Source: an uncultured Paracoccaceae bacterium
GTDB lineage: Bacteria; Pseudomonadota; Alphaproteobacteria; Rhodobacterales; Rhodobacteraceae
Length of the DNA stretch: 64,000 bases
Direction of reading: 5' to 3'
NCBI GenBank assembly: GCA_951812305.1
Contig: CATOSB010000010.1
Location: 39,787-103,786, forward strand
Shown here piece after piece: positions 26,738-35,170 of the stretch (positions within the stretch are counted from its first letter, which is position 1; each line of letters opens with the position of its first letter). Position numbers and translations under genes: made by a program. The notes beneath the pieces were generated by a model. That model ran no database searches, was not told the origin of the DNA, and worked only from the letters and a program-made list of their open reading frames with translations.

Positions 26738-27918
26738 TGGGACTGGCCTTTTGTGATGGGTCGGGCGGGTGTGGACAGAAGGAGCGCCGTCCGACCGGTT
26801 TCGGCGTGGTGGACCTGCCGTCCGGAGAGTCCGGCCATGGCGCGGGCGGCTTTCCGGCGCAGAACGGAAACGGGCAGCGATCCGAGCACGGGCAGCGATG
26901 CGACGACCGGCCCGAAGGCCCCATCGTTGGAGAGCACGACCACGGGCCGGGGATCTTCGGTAAGGAGAGACACCCAGGCCCAGGGCAGGAAGGCTTCGAG
27001 ACAGATCAGCACATCGAAGCCCGGGTCATGGGCAGCGGAGGTCCCGTCGCCCTCCATCAGCGTCCAGGTGCCGGTGACGCCGGGAATACCGAAGCCTGCG
27101 CGGGTGATCGTGGCATCGCCTGTGCGCGCGCATGTTTCCGGGTCCAGCCGCCGGAGCGCACTGCGGCGGACGCCCTCATATGGTTCGGAGACGCCGATAA
27201 AGAGGGTGAGGTTCCGGGTCTTTGCAGCGCGGCACCAGAAGGCGCGTGCGTCGGCGTCTTCGGCCCGGAAGATGTTTTCGCCCAAGCTTGCTGTGCCGCC
27301 CTCGGGAAGGCTGTCCCTGAGCGCGATCCAGCGGGCGCGTTCGGTGATGGTGACGGGTTCGGGGATCTCCCGCCACAGGGACGTGGCCCCTGCGCCGGGC
27401 GCACCGGGTAAGATATTCCAGACCGCAAGTGTCGCGGCAATGCCGGTAAAGAGCACCGTCCGGATCCTTCGGCTCCGCAGGGTCTCCGCGACGGTCAGCG
27501 CCAGCGCGGTGACGATCAGGCCGGCAAATCCCGCGCCTGGCAGAAGGGCGGCCAGCGGCAGGAGCGGCGAGGCGGGGAAGACCGGGAGTGCCAGAAGCGC
27601 CAGGGTCACGGGCAGGATGCCAATCCCTGCGGCAAGCAGCGAGAGCGCGACCACGATCCCTGCGGCTCCGGCCCAGGCAACTCCCGGCCCCATGCCAACC
27701 CCGACAAGACCAGTGGCCGAAGCGATGGCGGGCCAGAGCATGAAGCCGGCCATGGCGGCGGCACGCAGCGCGGCCAGTCCGGACCAGGCCGCGACGAGCA
27801 ATGGCAGCAGCGCCAGCGCGAAGGGCACGGGCGGCAGAAAGAAGGCCGCAAAGGCGAGCGCCGCGCTGCCGGGGACGAAGAGAAACCTGTGCCACCCGCC
27901 TGCCTTCAGGTGTCTCAT
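26734..27918 (-). CDS. traB: TraB-like conjugal transfer membrane protein
   Basis: Of the long open frame here, the ATG at 27918 (MRHLKAGGWHRF) is preferred because it overlaps the stop of the upstream gene as ATGA. The 394-residue protein has about six hydrophobic helices in the first half, then a nitrilase/apolipoprotein N-acyltransferase-like periplasmic region (NIFRAEDADARAFWCRAAKTRNLTLFIGVSEPYEG...DVLICLEAFLPW...VVVLSNDGAFG). This matches TraB of Agrobacterium/Rhizobium transfer regions, whose biochemical role in mating is not known. It lies between a TOPRIM gene and traG. Confidence 0.75.
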   Translation of the reverse strand: MRHLKAGGWHRFLFVPGSAALAFAAFFLPPVPFALALLPLLVAAWSGLAALRAAAMAGFMLWPAIASATGLVGVGMGPGVAWAGAAGIVVALSLLAAGIGILPVTLALLALPVFPASPLLPLAALLPGAGFAGLIVTALALTVAETLRSRRIRTVLFTGIAATLAVWNILPGAPGAGATSLWREIPEPVTITERARWIALRDSLPEGGTASLGENIFRAEDADARAFWCRAAKTRNLTLFIGVSEPYEGVRRSALRRLDPETCARTGDATITRAGFGIPGVTGTWTLMEGDGTSAAHDPGFDVLICLEAFLPWAWVSLLTEDPRPVVVLSNDGAFGPVVASLPVLGSLPVSVLRRKAARAMAGLSGRQVHHAETGRTALLLSTPARPITKGQSQ

Positions 27919-28973
27919 GCGCCCGCCCTCCGGGCCGAGGCGATGGCGCCGAGCAGGGCGAAAGCCCCCCGGGTCATCAGCGTGTCGTTGAGATCGCGTT
28001 TCGAGCCTTCCGGTTCGGGGGCCTCGGCGATGCGGAGTCGGCAGCCCCGGTCGAGATGAGGGGCCAGCGCCGCCCGAAACGCACGCCCCGCCGGGCTGCC
28101 CGGCGCATCCCGGTCGGGCGCAAGGATCACCACGCGGTCCACCGGGACCGGCGCGCGCTTCCATCCCGAGACCCCGAACACCGCCCAGGTCTCAAGCCCC
28201 GTTACGGATCGGAGTGTCAGGGCGGTCTCGGGGCCTTCGGCGATCACCAGTGGCGCGTCCTTCTCAACACTGCCCGCCGCCGGAAACCGGGCCGGTGCCC
28301 CGCCGATTGTGCCGAAGGCGGGCTTGGGGATTTCCACGGCGGCCTTGCGCCCGTCCGCATCGATCAGGATGCGCTGGCCGCCGACCGCATGCCCGTTCCC
28401 ATCCATGGCCCAGACCACAAGCGCGGGCCGGTCGGGATCGCGGACGCGCAGGCGCGGGATCGGCGGCAGCCAGGCCAGGCCGGTTTCGGGCAGGTCCCGA
28501 ATGCCACGCCCGGCGAGATAGACCTCTGCCGGACTGCCCCGCACCGGACGGGTCCATCCCTCTATCGTCTGCACCAGCGCCCGGAGGTAGGCGCGGTCCC
28601 CGGTATCTCTGTCTGCGGGCTTCCGTCTGTCCGGCATTGGGGCGTTGCCCAGCCAGCGCGCGGCCTCTGCGAGCACACGCGGAAAGTCGCTTCGCGCGCT
28701 TGTGAGGCCACAGAACACGATCGCGGCGAGATCGAGAAGGTCGCCGCCTTCCCCGGCGGAATGATCGCACCAGAGCCCGCGCCGATCACCCTTCATCCTC
28801 ATCGAGAGCGCGTCGTTTTCCTTCGCCCGCCAGTCAGAGGCTCCGGGACGGACCGGCTCGCCGAAGGCCCTGCGAAAGAGATCTTCCGCCCGGGCCTCGA
28901 GCGCGGCCCTGACCTTCGCCGCATCCGGGCCTGCCGGCTTGCCCGTGCCGGTATGGGTCTCACTCGACGGCAT
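27915..28973 (-). CDS. Stand-alone DUF7146/TOPRIM protein (primase-like)
   Basis: The start MPSSETHTG at 28973 gives 352 residues. An N-terminal DUF7146-type region (FRRAFGEPVRPGASDWRAKENDALSM...LWCDHSAGEGGDLLDLAAIV) is followed by a TOPRIM domain (LVIAEGPETALTL...TWAVFGVSGWKRAPVPVDRVVILAPDRDAPGSPAG), with metal-binding Glu and DxD-like residues. It is a clear paralogue of residues about 440-800 of the giant relaxase. Such proteins may prime or process the transferred strand. It is coupled to traB by ATGA. Confidence 0.75.
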   Translation of the reverse strand: MPSSETHTGTGKPAGPDAAKVRAALEARAEDLFRRAFGEPVRPGASDWRAKENDALSMRMKGDRRGLWCDHSAGEGGDLLDLAAIVFCGLTSARSDFPRVLAEAARWLGNAPMPDRRKPADRDTGDRAYLRALVQTIEGWTRPVRGSPAEVYLAGRGIRDLPETGLAWLPPIPRLRVRDPDRPALVVWAMDGNGHAVGGQRILIDADGRKAAVEIPKPAFGTIGGAPARFPAAGSVEKDAPLVIAEGPETALTLRSVTGLETWAVFGVSGWKRAPVPVDRVVILAPDRDAPGSPAGRAFRAALAPHLDRGCRLRIAEAPEPEGSKRDLNDTLMTRGAFALLGAIASARRAGA

Positions 28974-29724
28974 AGGGATCAAGGCTCCAGTTGCGGACAG
29001 AGGGGGACAGCGTTCCGGCGCGTTCCGCGCCGCGCATGGCAGCACCGACATCGCGCAGCCTGACCGCGCCGAAGGCGAGAACGCTTGTGTCGGGGATGGG
29101 CGCGGCAGGCCGGGGGTTGTGGAGGGCCAGAGAGACCGGCTGTCCGGCCAGAACCGCGAGCACGGTGGCGGGGGTTGTGAGCGCCCGGTTGCCGGCCACC
29201 CCGCGATAGGCGGAGTGTCCCCGCTGCGGCCCATAGGTCAGCGGCAGGGCGGCCCAGATGCCCGCGAGGCAATTGCCATAGCGGGGATGGTTGGCGGGCG
29301 GACCGGGGGTGCCGCATTCCGCGATCAGAAGCCCTGCGAGACGATCCTGAAGTGCTGCATCAAACCGTGTGGTGCGCGCGATTCCGTGGGTTCTGACCAG
29401 GCGGGCGAGCGTGTCGCGGATGAACTGGTATCCCCCGGCAGCGGTGGAGGGTGCCCCTGCGGCCCGGACCCGGGTCTGCCAGTCGAGCACCTCGCCCACA
29501 GACATGGCGGTGAGCGGTTTTGGAGGGGCGCGCGGGATGCGGCGTTCGTAATCGTCATAGCCGCGCGGGGCCTCGAGCGCGCGGATGAAGCCCAGAAGAT
29601 CGGTGGTGGTGCGGGTCTCTGCCCGCGCCGCGTGGAGGGGGTAAAGGCAAAGAAGAAGCAGGAGGATGAAGGCCCACCCCACACCGCAGACGCCTGCGCG
29701 CATGAGAATTATGTCTCCGTTCAT
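28960..29724 (-). CDS. Secreted muramidase-like protein of the transfer system
   Basis: The 254-residue product has an N-terminal signal/anchor (GVGWAFILLLLLCLYPLHAARA). A lysozyme-like domain follows: LLGFIRALEAPRGYDDYERRIP, PLTAMSVGEVLDWQTRV, PSTAAGGYQFIRDTLARLV, LAGIWAALP. Its role is probably local opening of peptidoglycan for the transfer channel. It is a paralogue of the N-terminal domain of the adjacent fusion protein (MSVGEVLAWQRN, SSAAGKYQIIRPTLQGLV). The gene is coupled at both ends by short overlaps. Confidence 0.65.
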   Translation of the reverse strand: MNGDIILMRAGVCGVGWAFILLLLLCLYPLHAARAETRTTTDLLGFIRALEAPRGYDDYERRIPRAPPKPLTAMSVGEVLDWQTRVRAAGAPSTAAGGYQFIRDTLARLVRTHGIARTTRFDAALQDRLAGLLIAECGTPGPPANHPRYGNCLAGIWAALPLTYGPQRGHSAYRGVAGNRALTTPATVLAVLAGQPVSLALHNPRPAAPIPDTSVLAFGAVRLRDVGAAMRGAERAGTLSPSVRNWSLDPYAVE

Positions 29725-31076
29725 TTAATGATCTTTCCGATGGCGGGGGGCAGGAACCATGCGAGCGCGGCGGCGGTGATCTCCAGCAGCAGAAACGACA
29801 TGGCGGCAAAAAGCGGGTTGGTCTCTGAGCGGACCGACCAGGCCATCTCGAGCGTGATCCCGGTCAGGAGCATGACCACGAACAGGGAGAGCCCTGCGGA
29901 GACCGGCAGCAGCGCGGCACTGCGCGCCTTTGCGGTGGTCTCCTTCAGCCCGCCGAAGCCGAGGGCGAAGAGGCCGGCGGCGGCGGCCAGAAGCAGCCGG
30001 GCGCTCCAGTAGACGATAAGTCCCGGAAGAAGGGCGAAGGGCAACAGGATCAGCGCCGCCAGGACGATCACGCCGGCCTGTATTGCCATGGGCCATATTC
30101 CCAGCCCTTCGAAGAGCGAGAAGATGAGCGCCGTGCGGCCCGACACGAAAGTGCCGAGCGAAAACGCTGTCCCGATGCCCGCGCTTCCGGCCAACTGGCG
30201 GACCGCCGCGTCGATGAAGTCGATGAACGCGCCCGGCATGGTAAGCAGCGCCAGACAGAGGCAGACGGTCAGAAGCCGGAAGGCCAGACCGGCGTAGAGG
30301 GCTTCGGGGTTGCCGGAGAAGATCCAGCTCCCCGCCCTGAGAACGAGATCGACAACGAAGAGGCCGAGCAACAGGCCGATGGCCGAGGTGCCGATACCGG
30401 CGAGCACCTTCTGCGAGGCCCCGGCGATCTCTTCCAGCACCTGGTCCCAATGGAACCCGAAGGTCTGACCGCCACGCACGGCGGCAATCTCGGAACCGAG
30501 AGAGGCCACAGTGCGCTCGCAGGCGAGAACCGCCCTGTAGCTCGGGGCGGTGATAAGCGCGTGGTTGGCGGCCACCCCTTCATAGACCGAGTGTCCGGCG
30601 CCTGCGCCGCTGACGCGCGGCAGCGCGGCCCAGACCCCGGCGACCCTGTTGGCGGTCTCCGGCGAGGTGTCGCCCGCCCGATACCCGGTGGCGCGCAACA
30701 GGTGCCGTCCGAGCCGGTCCTGGGTCGCCGCGTCGAAGGTCTCCGAGGGCTGCACCACACCCTGGTCGACAAGACCCTGGAGGGTGGGGCGGATGATCTG
30801 GTACTTTCCGGCGGCAGAGGAGACCGAGCCACCGCGTACCGTGTTGCGCTGCCAGGCCAGCACCTCGCCCACGCTCATCGTGGTGATCGCGCGCGGTGGC
30901 CGTACCTTCACCCCATAATAGACGGTGTCATGGTTTCCGCCCGCTTCCAGCCGCCCGATCAGATCCAGCATCGTGTCCTCGGTGCAGGCGCGCGCAGGCA
31001 GGGCCGCCATGAGACAGGCGAGACACAGCAGGGCCGAAAGCAGCCTGGACCGCAGAGGATATACGTCATGCCCCAT
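29721..31076 (-). CDS. Fusion of muramidase-like domain and TrbL/VirB6-like membrane domain
   Basis: From the ATG at 31076 (MGHDVYPLRSRLL) the 451-residue protein has a signal peptide, then a muramidase-like domain to about residue 190 (TEDTMLDLIGRLEAGGNHDTVYYG..SAAGKYQIIRPTLQ..ANRVAGVWAALPRV). A soluble linker with FHWDQVLEEIAGASQKVL follows, then six or more membrane helices typical of TrbL/VirB6 (VVDLVLRAGSWIF...MPGAFIDFIDAAVRQLAG...GLFALGFGGLKETTAKARSAALLPV). It duplicates the function of both its neighbour and TrbL. The longer open frame upstream runs over the divergent brnT promoter and is not used. Confidence 0.7.
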   Translation of the reverse strand: MGHDVYPLRSRLLSALLCLACLMAALPARACTEDTMLDLIGRLEAGGNHDTVYYGVKVRPPRAITTMSVGEVLAWQRNTVRGGSVSSAAGKYQIIRPTLQGLVDQGVVQPSETFDAATQDRLGRHLLRATGYRAGDTSPETANRVAGVWAALPRVSGAGAGHSVYEGVAANHALITAPSYRAVLACERTVASLGSEIAAVRGGQTFGFHWDQVLEEIAGASQKVLAGIGTSAIGLLLGLFVVDLVLRAGSWIFSGNPEALYAGLAFRLLTVCLCLALLTMPGAFIDFIDAAVRQLAGSAGIGTAFSLGTFVSGRTALIFSLFEGLGIWPMAIQAGVIVLAALILLPFALLPGLIVYWSARLLLAAAAGLFALGFGGLKETTAKARSAALLPVSAGLSLFVVMLLTGITLEMAWSVRSETNPLFAAMSFLLLEITAAALAWFLPPAIGKIIK

Positions 31077-31137
31077 GGGCGTGTCCCCATGGTCGTGCCG
31101 GATTGACCGCCTGAAATAATATGCATATATAAAATAG

Positions 31138-31398
31138 ATGAAGCTGGAATGGGATCCTGTCAAACGCACGAGAACGCTGGAGGAGCGTGGCCTGGACTTT
31201 GCCGATGTCGTGCAGGTCGACTGGGAGACGGCTCTGACACTTGAAGATGTCCGTCAACCCTATCCGGAGAAACGGTTCATCACCTACGCGCAGATCGAGG
31301 ATCGGCTCTGTGTGATTGCATGGTGTTACAGAAACGATGCTCTGCGCGTCATATCGTTGCGCCGGGCAAACAAGCGGGAGACTAAAAAATATGACTGA
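31138..31398 (+). CDS. brnT: BrnT-family toxin
   Basis: An 86-residue RelE-like ribonuclease toxin of the BrnT/BrnA type II pair. Visible family features are KLEWDPVKRTRTLEERGLDFADV at the start, then EKRFITYAQIEDRLCVIAWCYR, and the ending RVISLRRANKRETKKY. It is transcribed opposite to the surrounding transfer genes and overlaps the antitoxin gene by 8 nt. AT-rich sequence (GCATATATAAAATAG) immediately upstream of the start probably contains the autoregulated promoter. Confidence 0.92.
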   Translation: MKLEWDPVKRTRTLEERGLDFADVVQVDWETALTLEDVRQPYPEKRFITYAQIEDRLCVIAWCYRNDALRVISLRRANKRETKKYD

Positions 31399-31615
31399 CC
31401 CGAAACCATATATTGATGAGGATGGAGAGGTTCGGGAGCTGGACGGGCATTTCTTTGCCAATGCCCGGCGCGGTCGTCCACCGCTTCCATCATCAGCTCG
31501 AAAGCATCGGGTGACGATGATGCTCGACCCCGACATTCTGGCGCGCCTTAAATCGGAGGGCCGCGGCTGGCAGACGCGGGCCAACGCGCTGTTGCGCGAG
31601 GCATTGGGCCTGTAG
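31391..31615 (+). CDS. brnA: BrnA-family antitoxin
   Basis: A 74-residue antitoxin and presumed DNA-binding autorepressor. A disordered acidic N-terminus (TDPKPYIDEDGEVRELDGHFFANARRGRPP) contacts the toxin in this family. The C-terminal part is a ribbon-helix-helix (KHRVTMMLDPDILARLKSEGRGWQTRANALLREAL). The start ATG at 31391 overlaps the end of brnT, and the stop is only 4 nt from the stop of trbI on the other strand. Confidence 0.92.
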   Translation: MTDPKPYIDEDGEVRELDGHFFANARRGRPPLPSSARKHRVTMMLDPDILARLKSEGRGWQTRANALLREALGL

Positions 31616-31619
31616 GGTC

Positions 31620-32681
31620 TCACGGGCGTATCTCGGGAAGGGTTATGTCGTCTTCGACGAGGACGTTCATGAGGGTGCCGGCCCTGACGCGGAAGCGGGG
31701 GCCGCGCTCAAGCAACTGCCCGAGATAGTCTTCGGCCACGCGCCCCGTGGCGCTGCCGGTGGCCTGCGCGATGAGTGCCCCGAGATCACTGTCCTGTTGC
31801 GGGGTGGTTCCGGTGAGGATCTGTGTTGCGTTGCCCGCGAGATCGAGAAGCACGGCGGCGCCGAGCGCGGTCAGCAGGCCGGTCGCGCGGCGGGCGCGCA
31901 CGCCCGAGGCCCCGTCGGCCCCGAGGGTGGCAAACTGGTCCAGATCATGGCGCGTCCCGTCGGGCATTCGGAGATCGGTCCAGGCAACAAAGAGCCGGCG
32001 CTGCCCGGCGCGGGTGTCCGAGCCATAGGTGCCGACAAGCGCCGCGCCGCGCGGGATGAGCACGCGCGTTCCGGTGTCGCTGTCCAGAACGTCTTCGGCG
32101 ACGCGGGCGCGCACCAGGCCCGGCAGATCCGAGTCGAGCGGGGTCTCCAGCACGGCGGGAATGACATTGCCGCGGGCGAGAAGATATTCGCTGTCTTCCG
32201 CGACAGGGTCCGGCGCGACGGGGCCGGGTACGCCTGCGTCTGCGATGTCCGGCGGCACCGTGCCCCCCGGCAGCGGCGCGGCCTCCGGCTCCGGGTCACG
32301 CCGCATCACAAGCGTGGTGGCATCCTCCACGCCCGGAGTGAGCGGGCTGTCCCAGGCGAGGCGCTGACGTTCCTCAAGGCGATCATGTTCGGTGGCGAGG
32401 CGTTCGCGCAAGGCCCGCAGCGCGGGGTCTTCCGGCGGTGCCTCTGCGCCGCCAGCGGGAAGGGCGGTCCTGTCCGGTGTGACGGGGCTGCCCGCCCCTT
32501 CGGCCTGTTCCGGCAGGGCGATGCGGTCTCCGGCGGACGGCTGGAACTCCGAGGGTGGCTGTGTCCCATCGCCCTGAAGCGCGTAGCCGAAGAGAAAGCC
32601 GCCGCCGATGCCGACCAGGACGGCAAAGAGAACGATCCCGAGCACGGTGGCGGAGACGACCGGTTGTTCTGTCCTGCTCAT
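31620..32681 (-). CDS. trbI: TrbI/VirB10-type conjugal transfer protein
   Basis: From the ATG at 32681 (coupled to trbF by ATGA) the 353-residue protein has a short cytoplasmic tail, one membrane helix (TVLGIVLFAVLVGIGGGFLFGYAL) and a Pro-rich periplasmic stretch. The VirB10 beta-barrel domain follows (LLARGNVIPAVLETPLDSDLPGLVRARVAEDVLDSDTGTRVLIPRGAALVGTYG). It spans inner and outer membrane in the type IV secretion core. The longer open frame upstream is a shadow of trbF. Confidence 0.92.
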   Translation of the reverse strand: MSRTEQPVVSATVLGIVLFAVLVGIGGGFLFGYALQGDGTQPPSEFQPSAGDRIALPEQAEGAGSPVTPDRTALPAGGAEAPPEDPALRALRERLATEHDRLEERQRLAWDSPLTPGVEDATTLVMRRDPEPEAAPLPGGTVPPDIADAGVPGPVAPDPVAEDSEYLLARGNVIPAVLETPLDSDLPGLVRARVAEDVLDSDTGTRVLIPRGAALVGTYGSDTRAGQRRLFVAWTDLRMPDGTRHDLDQFATLGADGASGVRARRATGLLTALGAAVLLDLAGNATQILTGTTPQQDSDLGALIAQATGSATGRVAEDYLGQLLERGPRFRVRAGTLMNVLVEDDITLPEIRP

Positions 32682-33340
32682 TGCAGCCTCACGATGTCGA
32701 AATCCTCGACCACCATCCCCATGGGGTTCTGCATGAGAACCGCGTCGTCGGTGATGCGGCGGCGTCCGAGCACGAAGGTGCCCCGGAAGCGGCGGCGCTC
32801 TTCCTCGATCCCCGATCCCCGGCTGCGTCGGATCTCTTCCCATGTTGCGAGCCAGCTGCGCCCGCCCACGAGCACAACCGAAGCCACTGCAACATCCACG
32901 GTGCGGGTTTCGGCGAGCCGGAAGGGCGAGGTGTCGGGACTGCGCACCCAGGCCACGACCTTGCGGTCGGCGGTCGAATTGGCTTCCAGAAAATACTGGA
33001 TGCGTCTGAGGCGACCCCGCATGACCGCCTCGTCGATGGAGACCGAGCGCCAGTCGCGCAGGAAGGCAGTGATCTCGTGGCGGATGGCGGTATCGGGCCA
33101 GTCGGCGATCTCGCGGGGCGCAATGACCGGCTGGGCCTGTCCGATCTCATCTATGGCGACAATATAGGGGATATATTCGGAGCGCACCGCGGCCCAGATG
33201 CCGAAGCCCATGGCCAGCGCGGCGAACCCCATGGCGGCGAGAAAGGCACGGCGCCAGTGTTCGCGCTCGACGGCCAGCGCGGCGTGGCGGTCCTCCCAGG
33301 CGGCGCGCGCCCGGGCGAAGGGATCGGGGGCCGGGCTCAT
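32678..33340 (-). CDS. trbF: TrbF/VirB8-type conjugal transfer protein
   Basis: A 220-residue bitopic inner-membrane protein. The N-terminus is cytoplasmic (PFARARAAWEDRHAALAVEREHWRRAF), then a membrane helix (LAAMGFAALAMGFGIWAAV), then the periplasmic NTF2-like VirB8 domain (EYIPYIVAIDEIGQAQPVIAPREIADWPDTAIRHEITAFLRDWRSVSID). It nucleates assembly of the transfer channel. It is coupled to trbL upstream and trbI downstream by ATGA. No TrbG/VirB9 gene lies between trbF and trbI. Confidence 0.9.
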   Translation of the reverse strand: MSPAPDPFARARAAWEDRHAALAVEREHWRRAFLAAMGFAALAMGFGIWAAVRSEYIPYIVAIDEIGQAQPVIAPREIADWPDTAIRHEITAFLRDWRSVSIDEAVMRGRLRRIQYFLEANSTADRKVVAWVRSPDTSPFRLAETRTVDVAVASVVLVGGRSWLATWEEIRRSRGSGIEEERRRFRGTFVLGRRRITDDAVLMQNPMGMVVEDFDIVRLQ

Positions 33341-34407
33341 GTGTCCTCGCCCCCGGTGCGTCCGATCTTCTCGCTGATTTTCCGCGCGATCGAGCCGCGA
33401 ATGTCTCCCCGGGCGGCGGCGCTGCCCCAGTCCATGCCTGTGTTGCGCGCGCCGGTCAGCGCGGCCTTGCCAATCCCGCTCGCCCCGGCCCCGGCTTTTG
33501 CACCCGCCACGGTCCCGACAGCGGCCCCCACTGCCGTGCCCGCCCCGGTCACGGCCATGGTCTTTCCGGCCGATCCCGCCATCCTGCCCACCATCTCGGC
33601 GCTGCGACTGCCGATCTTCGCCCCGGCGACCAGCGCCTCGATTGTCTGGGGCAGGGTCAGGATCATGACCCCGCTGACGATCTGCAACAGCACGATGCCC
33701 ATGGCGTTCAGGAGCCCCGCGCCTGCGCTTGTGGCCAGCGCGTCGGTCATCGCCCCCATCGAGGAGATGACGATCATCAGCCCCATGAGTTTGAAGGCCT
33801 TGCCGATGAGGGCGTTGACATAGCCAAGCGCGATGTCGCGGGTTTCGGTGAGACCGGCGAAGAGGAGGGCGGCGATCCCGGCGAGGCCGACGAGATACAG
33901 CTCGGCCCAGACCACCACCAGCATCGCCACGGACATGGCCAGCACGATGATCGAGATGACGGCGGCAAAGATGTAGAACCAGGTGCCCGGGCTCCAGAGT
34001 TCCATCGCCTGCATCCAGCCCCAGGCACGGGAGAGACCCTGACCGACCATGGTGCCGGGTTCGACATTGGCAGCACCGGTGGCCCCGGCGATATCAAGCG
34101 CCGTGCGGGCGAGCCAGTGGACGAAGACCGGCACCATTCCGGCCAGGAGCCAGACACAGCTGACAAAGCCGAGCTGGAAGGCGAAGCCCTTGACCAGCCC
34201 GGTGACATCGCTGTCGCCGAGGATTGCCCGTCCGGCGCGCAGTGTGAAATCCACCACCAGAAGCGTGATCATCGCCTGGCGCACGAGATCGCCAAGCCGC
34301 GTGCCCACGGCATCGAGCTGGCCCTTCATGGTGACAATCATGCCGTCGAGCGCGCCGCCCGTGGAGGTGCCCGGGGCCTGGGCCCAGGTGGGGGCGGCCA
34401 GCGCGAA
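33337..34407 (-). pseudogene. trbL: TrbL/VirB6 membrane protein, 5' end cut off by the Mu-like prophage
   Basis: The frame is open to 34407, where prophage DNA begins. The first host-derived residues read FALAAPTWAQAPG, the tail of a signal peptide with its cleavage site. The start codon and the n- and most of the h-region are therefore missing. The remaining 356 codons include the TrbL membrane helices (MITLLVVDFTLRAGRAIL, FQLGFVSCVWLLAGMVPVFVHWLARTALD) and the Gly/Ala-rich C-terminus (AGKTMAVTGAGTAVGAAVG). Without its start the gene should be inactive unless re-initiated at the ATG at 34341, which would lack the signal peptide. The fate of transfer and of the downstream trbF/trbI genes is therefore in doubt. 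Confidence 0.85.
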
Positions 34408-34474
34408 TGTAGGGTGACAAAAGTCTTTGGGAAGCGGGACTATCCGGGACTATTCGGGATGAGGTGGGATGAGA
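34408..34474. repeat. Phage terminus with four 10-bp-spaced repeats
   Basis: After TGTAGGGTGACAAAAGTC come four consecutive 10-bp units at 34435-34474: CGGGACTATC, CGGGACTATT, CGGGATGAGG and TGGGATGAGA. A common GGGA recurs every helical turn. Mu-type ends carry several transposase-binding sites; these units are good candidates. This cannot be confirmed without the other phage end. Confidence 0.6.
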
Positions 34475-34557
34475 ATTGAATTTTCCCGGCAGATCAGGGC
34501 TTTGAGCGCCTCGTGGGGCGAGGACCTGATGGCCGCGTCGAATTCGGCCCGCGCCAT
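34450..34557 (-). CDS. Possible 35-aa ORF next to the phage end
   Basis: A short frame (MARAEFDAAIRSSPHEALKAL...) ends inside the terminal repeats. The composition looks like protein and the frame stays open upstream (KRSDSERL), but there is no clear ribosome site. It follows the 133-aa gene on the same strand by about 190 nt. I report it at low confidence; nothing else convincing lies between 34558 and 34749. Confidence 0.25.
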   Translation of the reverse strand: MARAEFDAAIRSSPHEALKALICRENSILIPPHPE

Positions 34558-34749
34558 AAGTCTTTCAGAATCGGAGCGTTTCGGGGGGTGCGAACCCGCT
34601 GGAAACGGTGTTTTTCGGGGGGTCGTTTTTCGCCGGATTTTCCGGGCGTTTTAGGGGTGGCGTTTTTCCGGCTTCCGGACACCTGCGCGAGCGCGGCAAT
34701 CCTGCCGTTGCAGCCTCCTTGCATGATGCCTGCAAGAGGACTGCGGCTG

Positions 34750-35151
34750 TCAGCTGTAGGGCATGTCGTAGCCGATGATTGAGCCGTCTTCGTATCGGTC
34801 GGTAATGTTGTCTTCGCCGTCGCGCCTCGCGCGCGGCGCGGGTTCCATGGGGCTGAGGTCGACACCGTCGAAGATGGGCGGCAGGGTCGAGCGCAGTGGC
34901 TCATAGAGTATCCCGTTGAAGGTGAGCCCGAGCAGCCAGAGGAAGTCGGCGGGATCGTGGGCCGGATCGTGGAGGTAGAGCACACGGCCTTCGGAGGAGC
35001 AATCCAGCGGCGTAGGCAGGGCGAGGTCCCGTTGCATGTCCGGCACATCTGAATGGGTGCCGGCAACGGTGCCTGCCACGTCGTCCCAGATCACGGTGCG
35101 CATCTCGCGCCCGTAGAGCATGTCGGGAAGGTTGATCCTGTGAATGGCCAT
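34750..35151 (-). CDS. Phage hypothetical protein downstream of F, 133 aa
   Basis: It starts 20 nt after the stop of the F-like gene in the late left operon. The sequence reads as a small beta-rich protein (MAIHRINLPDMLYGREMRTVIWDDVAGTVAG...LYLHDPAHDPADFLWLLGLTFNGILYEPL) with a charged Arg/Asp C-terminus. No family was recognised. The position after the minor head protein suggests a virion or assembly role, by context only. Confidence 0.6.
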   Translation of the reverse strand: MAIHRINLPDMLYGREMRTVIWDDVAGTVAGTHSDVPDMQRDLALPTPLDCSSEGRVLYLHDPAHDPADFLWLLGLTFNGILYEPLRSTLPPIFDGVDLSPMEPAPRARRDGEDNITDRYEDGSIIGYDMPYS

Positions 35152-35170
35152 GGGTCACCTGTCGGGCGGT

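Noticed and set aside
25151..27991. 946-codon plus-strand open frame antisense to traG/traB
   Set aside because: Its protein is Gly/Arg/Asp-rich without motifs. The opposite strand encodes clear TraG and TraB. Long antisense frames are common in GC-rich DNA.
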